Shown piece by piece: positions 32,934-44,879 of a stretch of DNA of 64,000 nt. The stretch spans positions 16,368,001-16,432,000 of the forward strand of contig NC_052136.2 in assembly GCF_016086655.4 (NCBI RefSeq). Direction: 5' to 3'. The notes beneath the pieces were generated by a model. The model saw only the letters and a program-made list of their open reading frames with translations. It did no database searches and was not told where the DNA came from. Every line of letters begins with the position of its first letter. The first letter of the stretch is position 1. The stretch comes from Lepeophtheirus salmonis. Lineage: Eukaryota > Arthropoda > Copepoda > Siphonostomatoida > Caligidae. Position numbers and translations under genes: made by a program.

Positions 32934-33789
32934 ATATAAGTGTTCAAAAAGTAAAGTGCCTTTTCAAATTTCGCGGGCAAGGTACATTTGATATGGTCAT
33001 TTTTTTTATGTTAGTACACTCCCTACAATCATATATTTACTGTTTCTTTTGTTTGTGAGAGGCACAACGGTTAGAAGTATTTTGTGCGTTCGGCGATTTT
33101 TTGCTATTGAAAAACATGGCTCAAGGAATTAGTATCAAATTCTGTGTAAAAAATGAAATGAAGTGCTCCAAAACACATGAAATATTAATTATGGCATACC
33201 GTGTAACTGTTCTGAGTAAAAAAATTGGTTACAAGTATTACAAACTCTTTTAAGATGGGCAATGCCGAGCCTCAAATGTCATAGAGCATCAGGAGCTCTT
33301 ACCATATGGTCGTACGGTCAATAAAGAGTATTATCTTGAAAATACTCACCGCTTGCAAGAAGCGGTACAAAGAAACCGACCGGAATTGTGTAAGAAAAAT
33401 TCATGGCTTTTGCATCACGATATTGCCCCTGCTCAATCATCTTTGCTTGCAATAGATTTTTTGTCCAAAAACAACACCACAATCATGTCTCAGCCAGCAT
33501 ATTCAGCGGATTTGATCCCATGTGACTTTTTTTTGTTCCCAGAACTGCAGAAACCTCTCAAAGGACGGAGATTTGAAATGATTGAGGAGATAAAGACTGC
33601 ATCACTGGAAGAGATGCAGTCTATACAGAAAAGTGCTTATGAGAAGTGATTCGAGGATTTGAAAAAGCATTGGCTCAAGCGTATTGTATCTGAAGGGAAT
33701 TGCTTTGAAGGGAAAAACATAAATATTGATGAATATATATGTATATTCCCTAAAAATACAAAGTAATCTCATTTTTTGAACAAACCTCG
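32934..33789 (+). mobile_element. Mariner element with internal deletion
   Basis: Terminal repeats share GTTCAAAAA (left 32942-32950; reverse complement of the right CGAGGTTTGTTCAAAAAATG). TA lies outside the right end. The element is about 856 bp, versus roughly 1.3 kb for an intact mariner, because the middle of the gene is missing. Confidence 0.7.
33117..33770 (+). pseudogene. Mariner transposase (DD34D type), internally deleted
   Basis: The start MAQGISIKFCVKNEMKCSKT is the usual mariner helix-turn-helix. After 'YKLF' the sequence jumps to ENTHRLQEAVQRNRPELCKK, then LLHHDIAPAQSS (second catalytic aspartate), then QPAYSADLIPCDFFLFPELQ (third aspartate block), then KGRRFEMIEEIKTASLEEMQ. 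It ends with a near-complete C-terminus after a TGA at 33647. The block holding the first catalytic aspartate is deleted. The protein was therefore catalytically dead before the later stop. Confidence 0.8.
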
Positions 33790-34044
33790 TATACATACAC
33801 ATATAGACCAATATTTAATAGATATGTTTAAGTCACTATTGAAAAGGAAAAGAAGGTACAAAAAATGGGAAGGGGAAAAAAAAAAAAACTATACAAAAAA
33901 TAAAGTTTCCTAAATTTATTCAAAATGTAAAAAAGTATGGGGGAAATAAGAAATCGGTGACAATTGCACTTTTGTTTGACAACAGTTGAATGTTGGATTT
34001 TTATATAAAATAAACTTTGTAGAAAATTAAGGGGGGAAAAAAAT

Positions 34045-34366
34045 GGATATGTCTCAGTCAATTATAGGCCTTACATTCAAATTTCTGGGATTAGTTAATA
34101 TTCCCATAAATATGAGCTGTATATTCAAAACTTTATTCAATGAAAAAACTTATATTGACCCCGATATCGTCTTTAAAAAAAATCTATTAAAATATCATTC
34201 GATTTTGGCTACGTTAAGTGGAATTGGCAGCGTCTCATAAGGATCAAAATAAAAAAAAAATGTTGATAGAAATGGACAATAATTCGTAGAAGAATACAAA
34301 TGTAATAAACTTTGAGAAAAACTATTCTAGCTTGTTTTAGTGTTGACGGGCCACAGTTGTAAGTAG
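34045..34366 (+). repeat. Repeat family E, left arm of a fold-back
   Basis: Runs from 'ccttacattcaaatttctgg' to 'attctagcttgttttagtgt' and GACGGGCCACAG. Its inverse lies immediately to the right. Confidence 0.65.
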
Positions 34367-34384
34367 ATTCATAATTTTATGCTA

Positions 34385-34770
34385 TTTATGTCAACATGAG
34401 CAAGCTAGAATGGTTTTTCCCAAAATTGAGTCTGAATCACATATTTTTTATTCTTTGACGAATTACCCTCAACTTTTGATTCTGATTAACCTTTTGGAGG
34501 CTTGCTAAATTGCACTGCATAAAGTAGAAACATTGTTTCATAGAAATAATTATAAGCTGATAAGCAGTATTTGAAAGGAGCTTTATCAGGGCTTAATTTA
34601 GTTTCATAGAGCAAATGAAGATTTCAAACTATAGCTAACATTCTTGGATATCTCAATTCATCCCAGAAATGTGAATGTAATGTCTTTAATTGGCTATAAA
34701 AACAATAAGAACGAAGATAATAGTTGATTTATATTTTCTAATTGATATGTTCAATAAATTAAAACGTGAA
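34385..34770 (-). repeat. Repeat family E, right arm of a fold-back
   Basis: On the minus strand it runs from 'gacattacattcacatttct' and 'gggatgaattgagatatcc' to 'accattctagcttgctcat'. It is arranged head to head with the copy at 34045-34366, so the region can fold into arms of about 300 nt. Confidence 0.65.
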
Positions 34771-34779
34771 TAAAGATTA

Positions 34780-37700
34780 ACTGTTTGTAACTCCGATATA
34801 TTTTTCTTGATTATGCCCAATCAAACTGATCTATCAAACAGCTTTTTAAAGTCTATCCCTCAGATTTGGGCAGCTGTAGCAAAATTATATTGCACAGAGA
34901 TCCTGTCTTCTATTTACATAAACAGTAGATATCATAAGACAAAAGGAATCAAAAATGTATTTTTTAATTGGGTATAGAAAATCCAATTAATTTATTCATG
35001 GAAGCAGTAAATGTTAATATACATAATTACTCTTTATGTGTCATGAATCTTACCACAAACTCCCTTTGAAATCGTGGAAAAGATAATTTTTCTGTCACAA
35101 AATCTGGAAATCATCATTTACATCCAAGGCCGTGGCATTTACAAATGAGGATTTCGCCCTTGTTTCCTGATTTATCTAACGAGATATGTCACAAGTTCGA
35201 AAGGAAATGGAATTGCCGGATTTTTGGACTAACATGATAGGGAATTCTGTTTGTGGAGTTGTAGAAGTTAGAATGCCTTTTGGTTTTCTTTTACTTAAAT
35301 TTGTTTCTCTTTATGTGAAGGGGGGAGGAAGAATGATAATACTTTGAAGGCAGCCATTTTGTTTACCTTATCAACAAAGCGAAGGCACAAAAATCCTCTA
35401 GAACACTACATTTTGCTCAAGGGTCAGATTTATGAAGTATTTAGTATGTAATTGTTTTTATGATTTTATGCACGTCCTATTAAAATTTTTGATATTTTTT
35501 ACGTGTAAGTCATGGCTAGAATATATAATTTTAAGCAAAATGCTTATTCATGTTTGTATAATACAATTCCACTAGTAATTTTATCTTTTGTATAAATATC
35601 GACATAAATTATATAAATAAATCACGATAATTTTTTTTTAATTGTATAAAAATGCAAATTTTAACAATTAACAAAATAAATATTTTAGAGCGATAATTAA
35701 CAAAAATGAGTTAACAAATATTGGGAAAATTGATTGTAATAAAAGATTAATTCAATTGTTATAAAATAGCTTTATGAGGGTAAATAATATTTCTGACTTT
35801 GTTCTGCAATATTTTTGATTAAAAGTGTGTCACGTGACATTATCACTTCGAATTACATGAAATTTTCCTCAAAGATAATTTTGTATTCATTTAAATATTA
35901 GGACACATTTAAAATATTAAGGTATAGTTTTATTACTAATGTTTTATGCAAAATCGTTATCATTTTGGATGGAAAACTATGAATATCTGAAAATTGGTAT
36001 AGGCTTATTTTAAATAATGAATTTTCTTTGATAACTACAAAAAAAAAAAAAAATGAGTCTAGTATTTTTTAAGGAGGAAATTGAATCTAAATATGTCTCC
36101 CTAGAGATATGAAAAATCGTTTTTGTAACGAACTTTCATCACTCCAAGATCATGTCATTCTGAGATGCTTTACATATAAAATATATTATTTATAATTTTT
36201 GTAGAAAAAAAAGGATCATAAAATTTTAGTCTAATTTAAATCTGTCATATTTCAATGAATACGAATTTCTCCTTGATGAAGCTTCCTATAAGCTTTGTTT
36301 TGACAATGTGGTTGGGAATTATTAAAAAAAGTCAAAAAAGTGGTGTTAAGAGATTTGCGTTGTAGAAATTTGTTAATTTCCATAATATATATGGTAATAT
36401 GTTTTATACTTTGTAGGATAAGAGCAAATATTGCAAAATCTACTGACTCTTATATAATATTTGTATGAATCAAATAATTAATTCCCGACAAGGCAAAGGC
36501 AAAAAAGCTCTGAAAATTTGGCTGATTTGATACTTCTTAATACTTGTTTTTTCATAATTTTTTATTTACATGTAAATAACCGAATTTATAGTCCAATATT
36601 GAGCATAAAACAACCATTTTCTCAAGAAATGTGTGCCATTGAATGAATGGATTTGTACAGAAATAATAGAGAAACTCAGAGAAAAAGAGAGTCATAATTC
36701 TTTAATCTAATCTCAAGAGATTTAGAGAGCGTCTAAGGAAGAAATTGATTTAAGAATTATGAACATTCATAAATCATACTCATATAAGAACAAAAGGAAA
36801 TGTAGAATAGGGTGTTCTGTTTTTGCTTTAGTATTTTTTTATCAGGACAATATACTTTGGCGAAGTTTGAGGCCTCTTAAGACATCATTTGCGTAGCTAT
36901 GTGTCAAAATTGGGCAATAATGTGCTCAATAATTTGGGGTTTCCCTGTTTTATCGAAGATAATTTTGTTTATTTTTTTCTATCTACTGTTGAAAGTTGTA
37001 CTGGAATTAAATTTTACGACATTTTTTATCTTTGATAAAACATGTGAACTGCAAAAGATTAAAAACTACCCAAACCCTCTTTTTGACGTTTCTTTTTATT
37101 TTTGACGATTTTAAAAACCCCAAAAATCTGGATTTTATGTCCTTGTTTTAATTGTAGCTTCCCAGAAGTTGATTTTATTTCATTAGAGGGGTAGTCAATG
37201 AAATTTTATATACAAATTCGAGAATATGGTAATAATAGTTGTGAAAATTGTAATTAATTTGTACCGTTTTTGAAAAAATGGAACAACAAAGCTCCTGAAG
37301 CAGTATAGCTAAAGTCCAATATAAAAGTAATCGGTATATAAAGTACGTTTAGACCTTGGAAAATGAGAATAATATCAGTTTACATACTCGTATGTTTGAT
37401 GAAAAATGTACATTTTGAAGTGGTCTAATGTACATATTTGGATACTACATAATATTAATACCATGTTTTCGAAACGTAGCCACTTATTACTATGAAAAAA
37501 GGGATGAAAGTATCAAAAAATGTAAATATTTACTCTACTCAATAATTGGATTTTTATACTTTTTGTTACTCTGTCCAAAACTTCAGTGACCATGTGTTCA
37601 AGGCAAATATTAGTATATTTCAAAAAATGAGCTTAAGCTGTTTTGGACAAAGCCTTGTGTATCAGACTCACCCTAATCAACACTACATATTTAAATATAT

Positions 37701-38090
37701 ACATAAATTCTAGCCCTATATAAACATGGCATTTAGTACTTTTATATATATTTATGCTTAAGATTATCATTTTGAGTAAATGTGAGCCCCTTATCAGTTA
37801 AGTAATCGAAATATTATTTTTTTTTAATAGTAGTTAGTGAGTCTTAACAGTCAAGGATTTGAAAGTCTTTTAATATTCTTTTAGTCCCATTTTGGTAGTA
37901 AAACGAAGGTCTTCTTATAATGTGTACTTCAGTGTGAATTACCGAGAAGAGACGGTAAAAAAAGATATATAAATTAAATAAGTAATATATTAAATACTAG
38001 GGGTAGTATCCGGTATTGCCTAGAGTAATTAGGCGTCAGGTAATAGTCAAACTTACGTTTAATAATGTAAGTGATAATTTCCCAAGAAAT
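34780..38090. other. Mostly AT-rich stretch; a few unexplained patches
   Basis: No gene recognised. Two short plus-strand frames around 35100-35350 (including MSQVRKEMELPDFWTNMIG from 35182) are less AT-rich than the surroundings. A palindrome with CTGTCCAAAAC/GTTTTGGACA arms lies at 37571-37655, ending in the motif 'gactcaccctaat'. Confidence 0.35.
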
Positions 38091-38149
38091 TATCTGTGTT
38101 ATTCTCCACTTTCATTTGCATGCTCACACGGAACTACTCTATAATTATA

Positions 38150-39400
38150 CATGTGGGCACGTCTAAAACTGAACACTCTGAAATTTTTAAAAATAGTTAA
38201 ATAATTATGTAATTTTTAAATTGGTCGACGAATTAATTTATTTAACATGAAAGATGAGAGTTTTATACACGTGTCTATTCAATATGGCCGCTCATGTTCT
38301 CCACTACCAACTCCAGCCTGGACCGGAACTTGCTGCATGACTTAGCGATGAAGCTCTGGTCGAGGTTGGCTCAGGCATTCTTGAGGGCAGACTTCAGTTG
38401 GTCATTGGACTCCCAACAGCCCAAATACTGCGAAGTCAAGCGGTGAAAATCAAGGGAGGGAGGCGGAGAAGAATTCCGATCGAAGAAGGCTGGAGTCTCG
38501 ATCTGAAGGAACTCTTGGATAAAGTTGCTAGTGTGGCAGCTGGAACCGTCCTGCTGCCACCACCCCATTCCCTGTAAGTAGCCCTGCTCCAAGGGAACAC
38601 TTTCTCCTTCAAGTATTGGCAGTACGTCTCGGAGTTAAACCTCTCGTGGTCCTCCAAGAAGATGAGATCACATTTCTGACGGTCGGACGCAACAACAGTC
38701 AAGACCTGGAGGTTGGTGAAGTACCGTTCCTTACCCACATGCACCACGTCATCATCCCTGGCACCGAGAGACTCCGGGAGATAAAATCCGGTGTCGTTGA
38801 CCTAGACTGAAGTGCGTCTCATCACTGAACAAAATGACAACATCGGCTGGCTTTTTCTTAAGCTTGTTGAGAAGAATCTTCGACCTTGCGAGGCGTTTTT
38901 CCTTGTCTACAGGCTTGAGGGCTTGACGAGTGGTTCTCTTGTAAACCTTAAGGCCAAGATCTTTCTTAACTAGCCGGCCCATGCTCCTTCTGCTGACGTT
39001 GAACTCACTGGAGAGGCCACTGACGGTGACCTTGCCTCTCTTGCCTTCGAGCAACCATTTTGTTCTACCTTCGAGGCCTTGACTTAGATCTTATCGTCGC
39101 CTCAGGAGTCCCTTTAGCTACCACGCTGTATACGGTGGTGTGGCTACAGTTCAGAGCCTTGGCAATTTCAATGGGAGTTTTTACCAGTGCGGAAAGTTCC
39201 AAAATTGCGACTCGACGTCTCTCCATATTATCGGCTGTTGTTTCACTGTTGCTATTTAGATTTTGCTGAAGTTTTTTTTTATAACTAGTCATGACCCTTG
39301 CCTCGAAGTATAAATCTGTTTGAACTCAATAAAATCACAAATATATACATGGCGTAAAATTTAAAGGAGTGTTCAGTTCAGTTTTAGACGCACACACCTG
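38150..39400 (-). mobile_element. Tc1/mariner-like transposon inserted in family B
   Basis: The terminal repeats are CATGTGGGCACGTCTAAAAC at the left and, as reverse complement of the right, CAGGTGTGTGCGTCTAAAAC. Both continue into CTGAACACTC, with a small duplication (CTGAA) at the right. TA flanks both sides (38148-38149 and 39401-39402). Length 1251 bp. Confidence 0.88.
38371..39292 (-). pseudogene. Tc1/mariner-like transposase pseudogene, three frameshifts
   Basis: The minus-strand start is MTSYKKKLQQNLNSNSETTA. A helix-turn-helix follows with EIAKALNCSHTTVYSVVAKG, then VTVSGLSSEFNVSRRSMGRL. The catalytic core has VVILFSDETHFSLGQ (first aspartate), CDLIFLEDHERFNSETYCQY, and GWWQQDGSSCHTSNFIQEF (second aspartate). 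It ends with LDFHRLTSQYLGCWESNDQL, where the last catalytic block lies. Frame changes occur near 39060, 38750 and 38590. Otherwise the gene is nearly complete, so this copy is younger than most in the window. Confidence 0.85.
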
Positions 39401-39714
39401 TATATCAATTCGTATATGTTCTCTCCTCAAGAATGAAAGAATATTAATAAGAGATTTGAAAAAAGAAGAAGAAGTTTTCATGATCCAGGGAGTACTAAAG
39501 TGCTCACTGGCTGAGCTGTACCTACGCTCGCTCTTGCCAAAGGTGATTATTTTTTGTAGTGTTCCCTGTATATGTACACACTTGATGCTATATGCCGTTA
39601 GCCTGGAATATTTCCTACATTCTTATTTCTTAGATTCAAGATATGTTTATCATATACATTAAGAAGGGATCTACATACATACAGAAAAAAACCCCTATGT
39701 TTAATGATCATAAA

Positions 39715-40030
39715 TGGAAAAACGTTTGTTGTGTGTCCTCTTTCTTTTTTTGGTTTATTATTTAATATTTCCTCGTTGTTTTAACTTCTTCCTCTGATGT
39801 ATGTATTTGTTGCCTATCTTTGTTGTAAATAGTTTTATAGATGCATAATAATTTCAATCTATATAATCTAAAAATAGTTATAATATTTACCTTTACTTTT
39901 TAACATTACATTTTAAATGTATAGGTTTCTTCCCTTCATAGCATTAATTCATGTTCTTCCCCCAGTATCATAATTAATAGGCAGCTCATATTAACATGGA
40001 TCTTAATTCAGTTATATTCAGTTGTGTTTC
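39715..40030 (+). repeat. Repeat family C copy
   Basis: Contains 'cctatctttgttgtaaatag', 'tagatgcataataattt', 'tcatgttcttcccccagtat' in family-C order. Confidence 0.6.
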
Positions 40031-40084
40031 TGCTCTCCCAATATTTTGGAGAATATCCTTCACCAGGACTCCCACCGCCTCATC

Positions 40085-40205
40085 TATTCGTTGTCATTTC
40101 TTAGATCAAATATGTACATGATATACACCAGGGATCCTTATATCTAGTACACCCTGTATACACTCTCGATGCTATGTGTGAAGCAACTGGTAGATTTAAT
40201 GAGAT
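40085..40205 (-). repeat. Repeat family B fragment
   Basis: Minus-strand 'tgatctaagaaatgacaa' and the 'acactctcgatgctatg' block shared with 39560-39660. Confidence 0.45.
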
Positions 40206-40209
40206 TTAT

Positions 40210-41955
40210 TTTTTTGATCTAAAATACCAAATTTTTATTCAACCATATGTACAGAGAAACTTTGTTTTGTTAATATAGGTTATAAGGTAAATTAAAAGGC
40301 ATAAAATTAGTGGATATGTTTTTTACACACATTAAAAGAGGAAATTATGATCCAATATCTAGTTATAGGTATTTTATTGACCATTACTTTTTCTGTTTGT
40401 CTCCAACAAAAAGCATAACCTAAGGCTAGTATATTGATGCAAGAACCACAGACGAAGTTTGTAGGGGGCCGGGGTAGGCTCCTGACTCTCAAGCTTTGTT
40501 AAATGAACATATTTTATATACTAAGAATGAAAATAAATACTTACTAGAATGAGTATTTGTAGAGATGCCTTATTGTTTGAACGAAATATTTACATAATAT
40601 TTTATATAAAACCATTTTAACGTACTTTGTTAAGTGTTCCTTTTTGTTAAATTAGCAAATTGATGTACATTATAAATGAACTCATAGGTAGTTAGTAAAT
40701 ATAAGTATCTAATTTGAATAAATTATTTACTTTGAAAAAAAAATACTAAAAATAAAGTAATTACGTAATGTGGATATCCGCATAATCCTCAATATTTTGA
40801 ATATATACAATGTACATTGTTATAGATTCAAATGATAATAATTACCAGTATGTTAATAAAAAAAGAAACCGAAAATTAAAATAATCATCCTTTGGATGAG
40901 GATAATGCAATGATTGAATGCTCAATAGATATTCGGTGGTTCATTATAATGGTCAAATGTCAACAGTTATGTTACTCATAAATACAAAATAACCATGCCA
41001 TTTCAATTGATCAAAATTATATGATCATATCAATTAATAACTATTAGTATAATGAACAAAGCTGTAATTAAATAATGCATTTCATGACGAAGAAATTAAT
41101 ACTTTTATAATTTGCTTATACAAGTTACAACTTTAAAAAAAAAATTATTATATAGTATGAGGTTGCGTGTTTCCTGCGATATATTTTTTGCGATTTTTAA
41201 AATTTAAAACTCACACTAGCTTTTTCAACCTTTCCTTCAAAAGGAGAATTAAAAGAACCATCCTCCGTGTGTAATTAGCCTAATAGATATGCTAACTCTT
41301 CTTTATTTTGTTTTTGTAAGAATTTGTTTATTGTTTTTAGTCATAATCTTTTACCAGATTAATATTCAAGACAAGAGTTAATGAGCACAATACTAGACAG
41401 ATCAAGAGGTGATTTAACAAAATACATAGTAATTTTTTATGATCATGGGATTACATATATCTTTTAAAAGAATGTAGATCTTTATTTAATCTCACAATCT
41501 TTGCTTCAAAAGGTATAATAAAAATGGTCCCAAGGGAGTAAAGTCTACTTAATATATATTCTACTTTTTTTAATTCAAAACTTAGCAAAACGCAATAAAA
41601 ATTAAATAGACTTTTAAGTTGATAATTAAGTGCAAGAATAGGACGATTAGAAAACAAACAAACAAACAAAAAGAGATGATAATTAATGAATAATTAATTT
41701 TCATGATATTTGGAAAACAATTTCTTTTAGAAATAGGTAGTACTTTTTGATATGAGTGTCTCAATAGTTTTTTACATTAATTTTTTGCTAACCTTCAATA
41801 CAAAACTGGGTAAGAAACTTTTTTACGTATTGCACCATTTGAAAAGTTGTGTGTTACACATGCTCGAGAGTTATTAACTGAAAATAATGGTTGTCGATGT
41901 ATATTTGTTAAATTAAAGCAGAAACCAATATTTAATTATAGGATTATACAATTGT
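40210..41955. other. AT-rich stretch without recognised feature
   Basis: No coding segment or element ends recognised. A local less AT-rich patch at 40440-40500 ('gtagggggccggggtaggct') looks like the end of an old transposon, but no partner end was found. Confidence 0.35.
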
Positions 41956-41960
41956 GTCAG

Positions 41961-42075
41961 ATGCCAAAACGAACTTATTTCGCATGACTTGGGACCACTT
42001 CAACGTTCAGACAGAATATACACTATATTAACCTGTCCAACAGAACAATTTACCTGTCCCGGACAGATTGAATAA
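41961..42075 (+). CDS. Weak candidate terminal exon, Cys-containing (plus strand)
   Basis: After a possible acceptor, ATTGTGTCAG, the plus-strand frame reads CQNELISHDLGPLQRSDRIY, TILTCPTEQFTCPGQIE and then TAA, followed at once by AATAAA-like sequence. The C-x5-C spacing near the end and the less AT-rich codons suggest a real or former coding exon of an extracellular protein. The acceptor lacks a strong pyrimidine tract, and no upstream partner exon was identified. Confidence 0.27.
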
Positions 42076-42492
42076 AGGTTAATATAAAGACCGGCTCAAC
42101 ACCAGTTTTTTTTTTATTTTGTACAAGCTGGATTCCAAGCATATAATTTGTATTGGAAACTTAGACATTCGCTGATATAAAAATATTTTCCAATCTGATA
42201 TTTTACAAATGATTAGATGCACCTGTATCCCTGAAACCATTAGTTTTGTTTCGTCACAATTGGTTTTTTAGTTTACATCTTGTTTTAATCTTAGTTGGTT
42301 GATGCAGTACTGGAATCATTATTATTATTATTGAAGACGAAAATGTTTTCTATTTGAGGGGAGAAACAAGAAAAAAAGATTGGCAGTGAACGTGTTAAAC
42401 TCCCTTGTGACTATATGTATGAATATAAAGTAAAACAACATATATTTCTTGGGCTACATAGTTATTTAATACCCATATATACATATAACATG

Positions 42493-43315
42493 TTTTCAGA
42501 TTCGACCCCGGTTTCACTGCCAAAAGTGTGAAAGAAAATATTTAGGGTAGAAAATAATCATTGAAAATTGTTTAATAAGTTCTTTTATAGTGTAAAAATG
42601 TCTTTAAATTATTATTTTTTAAGTTTCAATCCTATATTTTCTGTCGTTTAGCCAAGAAATTTGATTTTGTGACCAATTTTCCCCAAAAATGACATCTTTT
42701 GCGTGACAAAAATTTTGAAATCCCAATTTTGTAGACCTAAAGAATTTACACTGTATATTAAAATATTCATTATATATGTTCAAATGATAGATGGTGGCAA
42801 GGAATTTAAAATAAAACTGTTTGTTCAGTTGTTTCTTCCATAACTTGTGTGCAATGGGCGTTTAAAAAATATGAATCAAGTGATTAACAGAATCTAAAAT
42901 TAACGTTTTTTTGATAAATTCCTGGCTTTAGATAGCCATATCAACTGTTCGGGAAAAAATATAGAGTTGATTTACATATCGTTTTATTTGAAATTTAATA
43001 AGCTTTAAATTGATACCTAATTAGTACTATTTTTTGTATTGAAACATTAAAAAAATAAAAATATTACGCCTATTCCCTAATTTCATTTACGAGTGAAAAA
43101 AATACCGTTCGGCATTAAAATGGGTAGTAAATAAAAACGTTTGGAGCTAACACAAAAATGAGTATATCTAAAAAGACCATTGCATATTTTATATTTTTGA
43201 CTTGAGATTTCAAGTCTACATCAAATTTTGGGTTAGAAAACCTATATTATTTATAAATATTCGATACTTGATATTTTCCCTATTTTGGACGTGAAACCGG
43301 GGTCGAATCTCAAAC
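42493..43315. mobile_element. 823-bp TIR element flanked by CATG, no recognised transposase
   Basis: The left end is TTTTCAGATTCGACCCCGGT and the reverse complement of the right end is GTTTGAGATTCGACCCCGGT. Both continue TTCAC and then CCAAAA after two to four bases. CATG stands outside both ends (42489-42492 and 43316-43319), either as a 4-bp target duplication or as part of the repeat. The interior is AT-rich with no long open frame. No superfamily assignment is possible from what I can see. Confidence 0.65.
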
Positions 43316-43579
43316 CATGTCATATATGAAGTCAATTTAAAATTTCTATAAGATACCTTACAAAAAAAATATATTTTTAAATTCTCTTGCTCAACTTTTC
43401 ACTTATAAAATATGACAAAATGCGCAATGGGTACATTAAAAAAAACAAAAAACATGGCTCTATTTTCTTATGGTTATTGTACTTTTTTCTCATTAGGAAT
43501 ATATAAATATATTAACAATCTTCTTTTTTTAATTTAAAATTCATAGAAACTGTTTGATATACTAAGGAGTATAAATGTT

Positions 43580-44219
43580 AGAGCGGCTCGTTTTTTTTAA
43601 TTTTTTAATTTGTTTATATTTAAAATACGGGAAAGTTGTAATCTGTTATGAAAAGTACCTATGCAAAATTTTATTATCCTACTGGATCATTTTTATGTGG
43701 CAAATTAAGCTAAAAGACAAAAAAATTTTACTTAGTAAGAATAGATAGTAAGATGATATTTTTAGATTCAATAAAAATTAATGTTGATATAATTTTTTTT
43801 TAACCCTTAAAAAGTGTAAATAAATTTTATTTCTTAAATTGTCCAATGGAACAGAGAAAGAAAAAGTTAAAAAAATTTGATGATTCGTGAATAGGACCCA
43901 TCATTTTTTTACCTATTCAGAAAGAATCTCTTTTTCTCCATAGGGCAGCTTTAGAAAAAAAAAACTTTACTAATATTTGTTATAAATTATAATAATGTTT
44001 ATTATAATGAATGAATTGAAAAATAATGATTAATACTGTAATATTTAACCTTTATTGCCAAAATAAAAAACTTTTCTATGTTTTCAAACTTTGAACAAGA
44101 TGTGCTACCTAAAGATGACATTGTAGGGAAATTTTGCATAGGTTATTTACATACCATATCACAAATTTTTCGAACTAGCCGTATTTGAAAATTAAAAAAA
44201 AGTGGAAAAACAAACCCCA
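43580..44219. mobile_element. Inverted-repeat element with about 100-bp arms
   Basis: The left arm 'cgttttttttaattttttaa' ... 'aaaatacgggaaagttg' ... 'cctatgcaaaatttt' is mirrored by the right arm, whose reverse complement reads 'cacttttttttaattttc' ... 'aaatacggctagttcg' ... 'cctatgcaaaatttcc'. No coding frame inside. Confidence 0.5.
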
Positions 44220-44224
44220 CTTAT

Positions 44225-44875
44225 ATGTAAATACTTTTTTATAAATTTATTAATAATTACACAAAACACTGGGATTATATTGAATCTTAATATGGGACTT
44301 ATATTGGTACACTCTCTGCTATTAGTTCTCGAAATCCGTCCCAAATTTTAGAAAGCTTTCTAAAACGTATAATTTCCCATCGAATAAAGTGAAATATTTC
44401 TGTTTACCAATTCAATTAAAATTTATGTTAAGAAACAAACAAAGTTTTGAATATTTTTTAACAACAAAAATAAAAAATAGTATCTCATTAATTAGTATGT
44501 TGAACTACAAACAAATATATCTAATTAGAGATAAAAAGAAGGAAACTTAGTCATATTACCTTTTAGGTCATACATATTGAACCTATTGCCTTGTTATTGT
44601 ATTGTTGTTTTACTAAGTGTTTAACTCATTGTGAGTCATATTTTTCTTAAAAAATATTTTATTTAAATGAACATTTTATTTGCCCAGAAAAACACATAGG
44701 TAAAGATGACAAAAAATAAAATAAAAAATATGTTTTTTTGTTATTTAAAATATTCTTTCACTTTGCATTTCTAATGAATGGATTATGAGTTACCTTATAG
44801 GGTAAAGGAAATGATATGAAAAGGAATGAAAATGAAAGTACATACATTTGCTTCCTTGAGGCTTATATACATTCG
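44225..44875. other. AT-rich stretch without recognised feature
   Basis: Nothing supported by codon use, splice signals or repeat ends. Confidence 0.4.
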
Positions 44876-44879
44876 GCCT

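Larger units (their letters stand above)
38090..39660 (-). repeat. Repeat family B copy interrupted by a Tc1-like element
   Basis: The right part (39403-39660, minus strand) carries 'cattcttgaggagagaacat' and 'tgaatctaagaaataagaat'. The left part (38090-38147, minus strand) continues with 'gagtagttccgtgtgagcat'. Together they give the normal family-B order, with the element at 38150-39400 between them. Confidence 0.65.
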
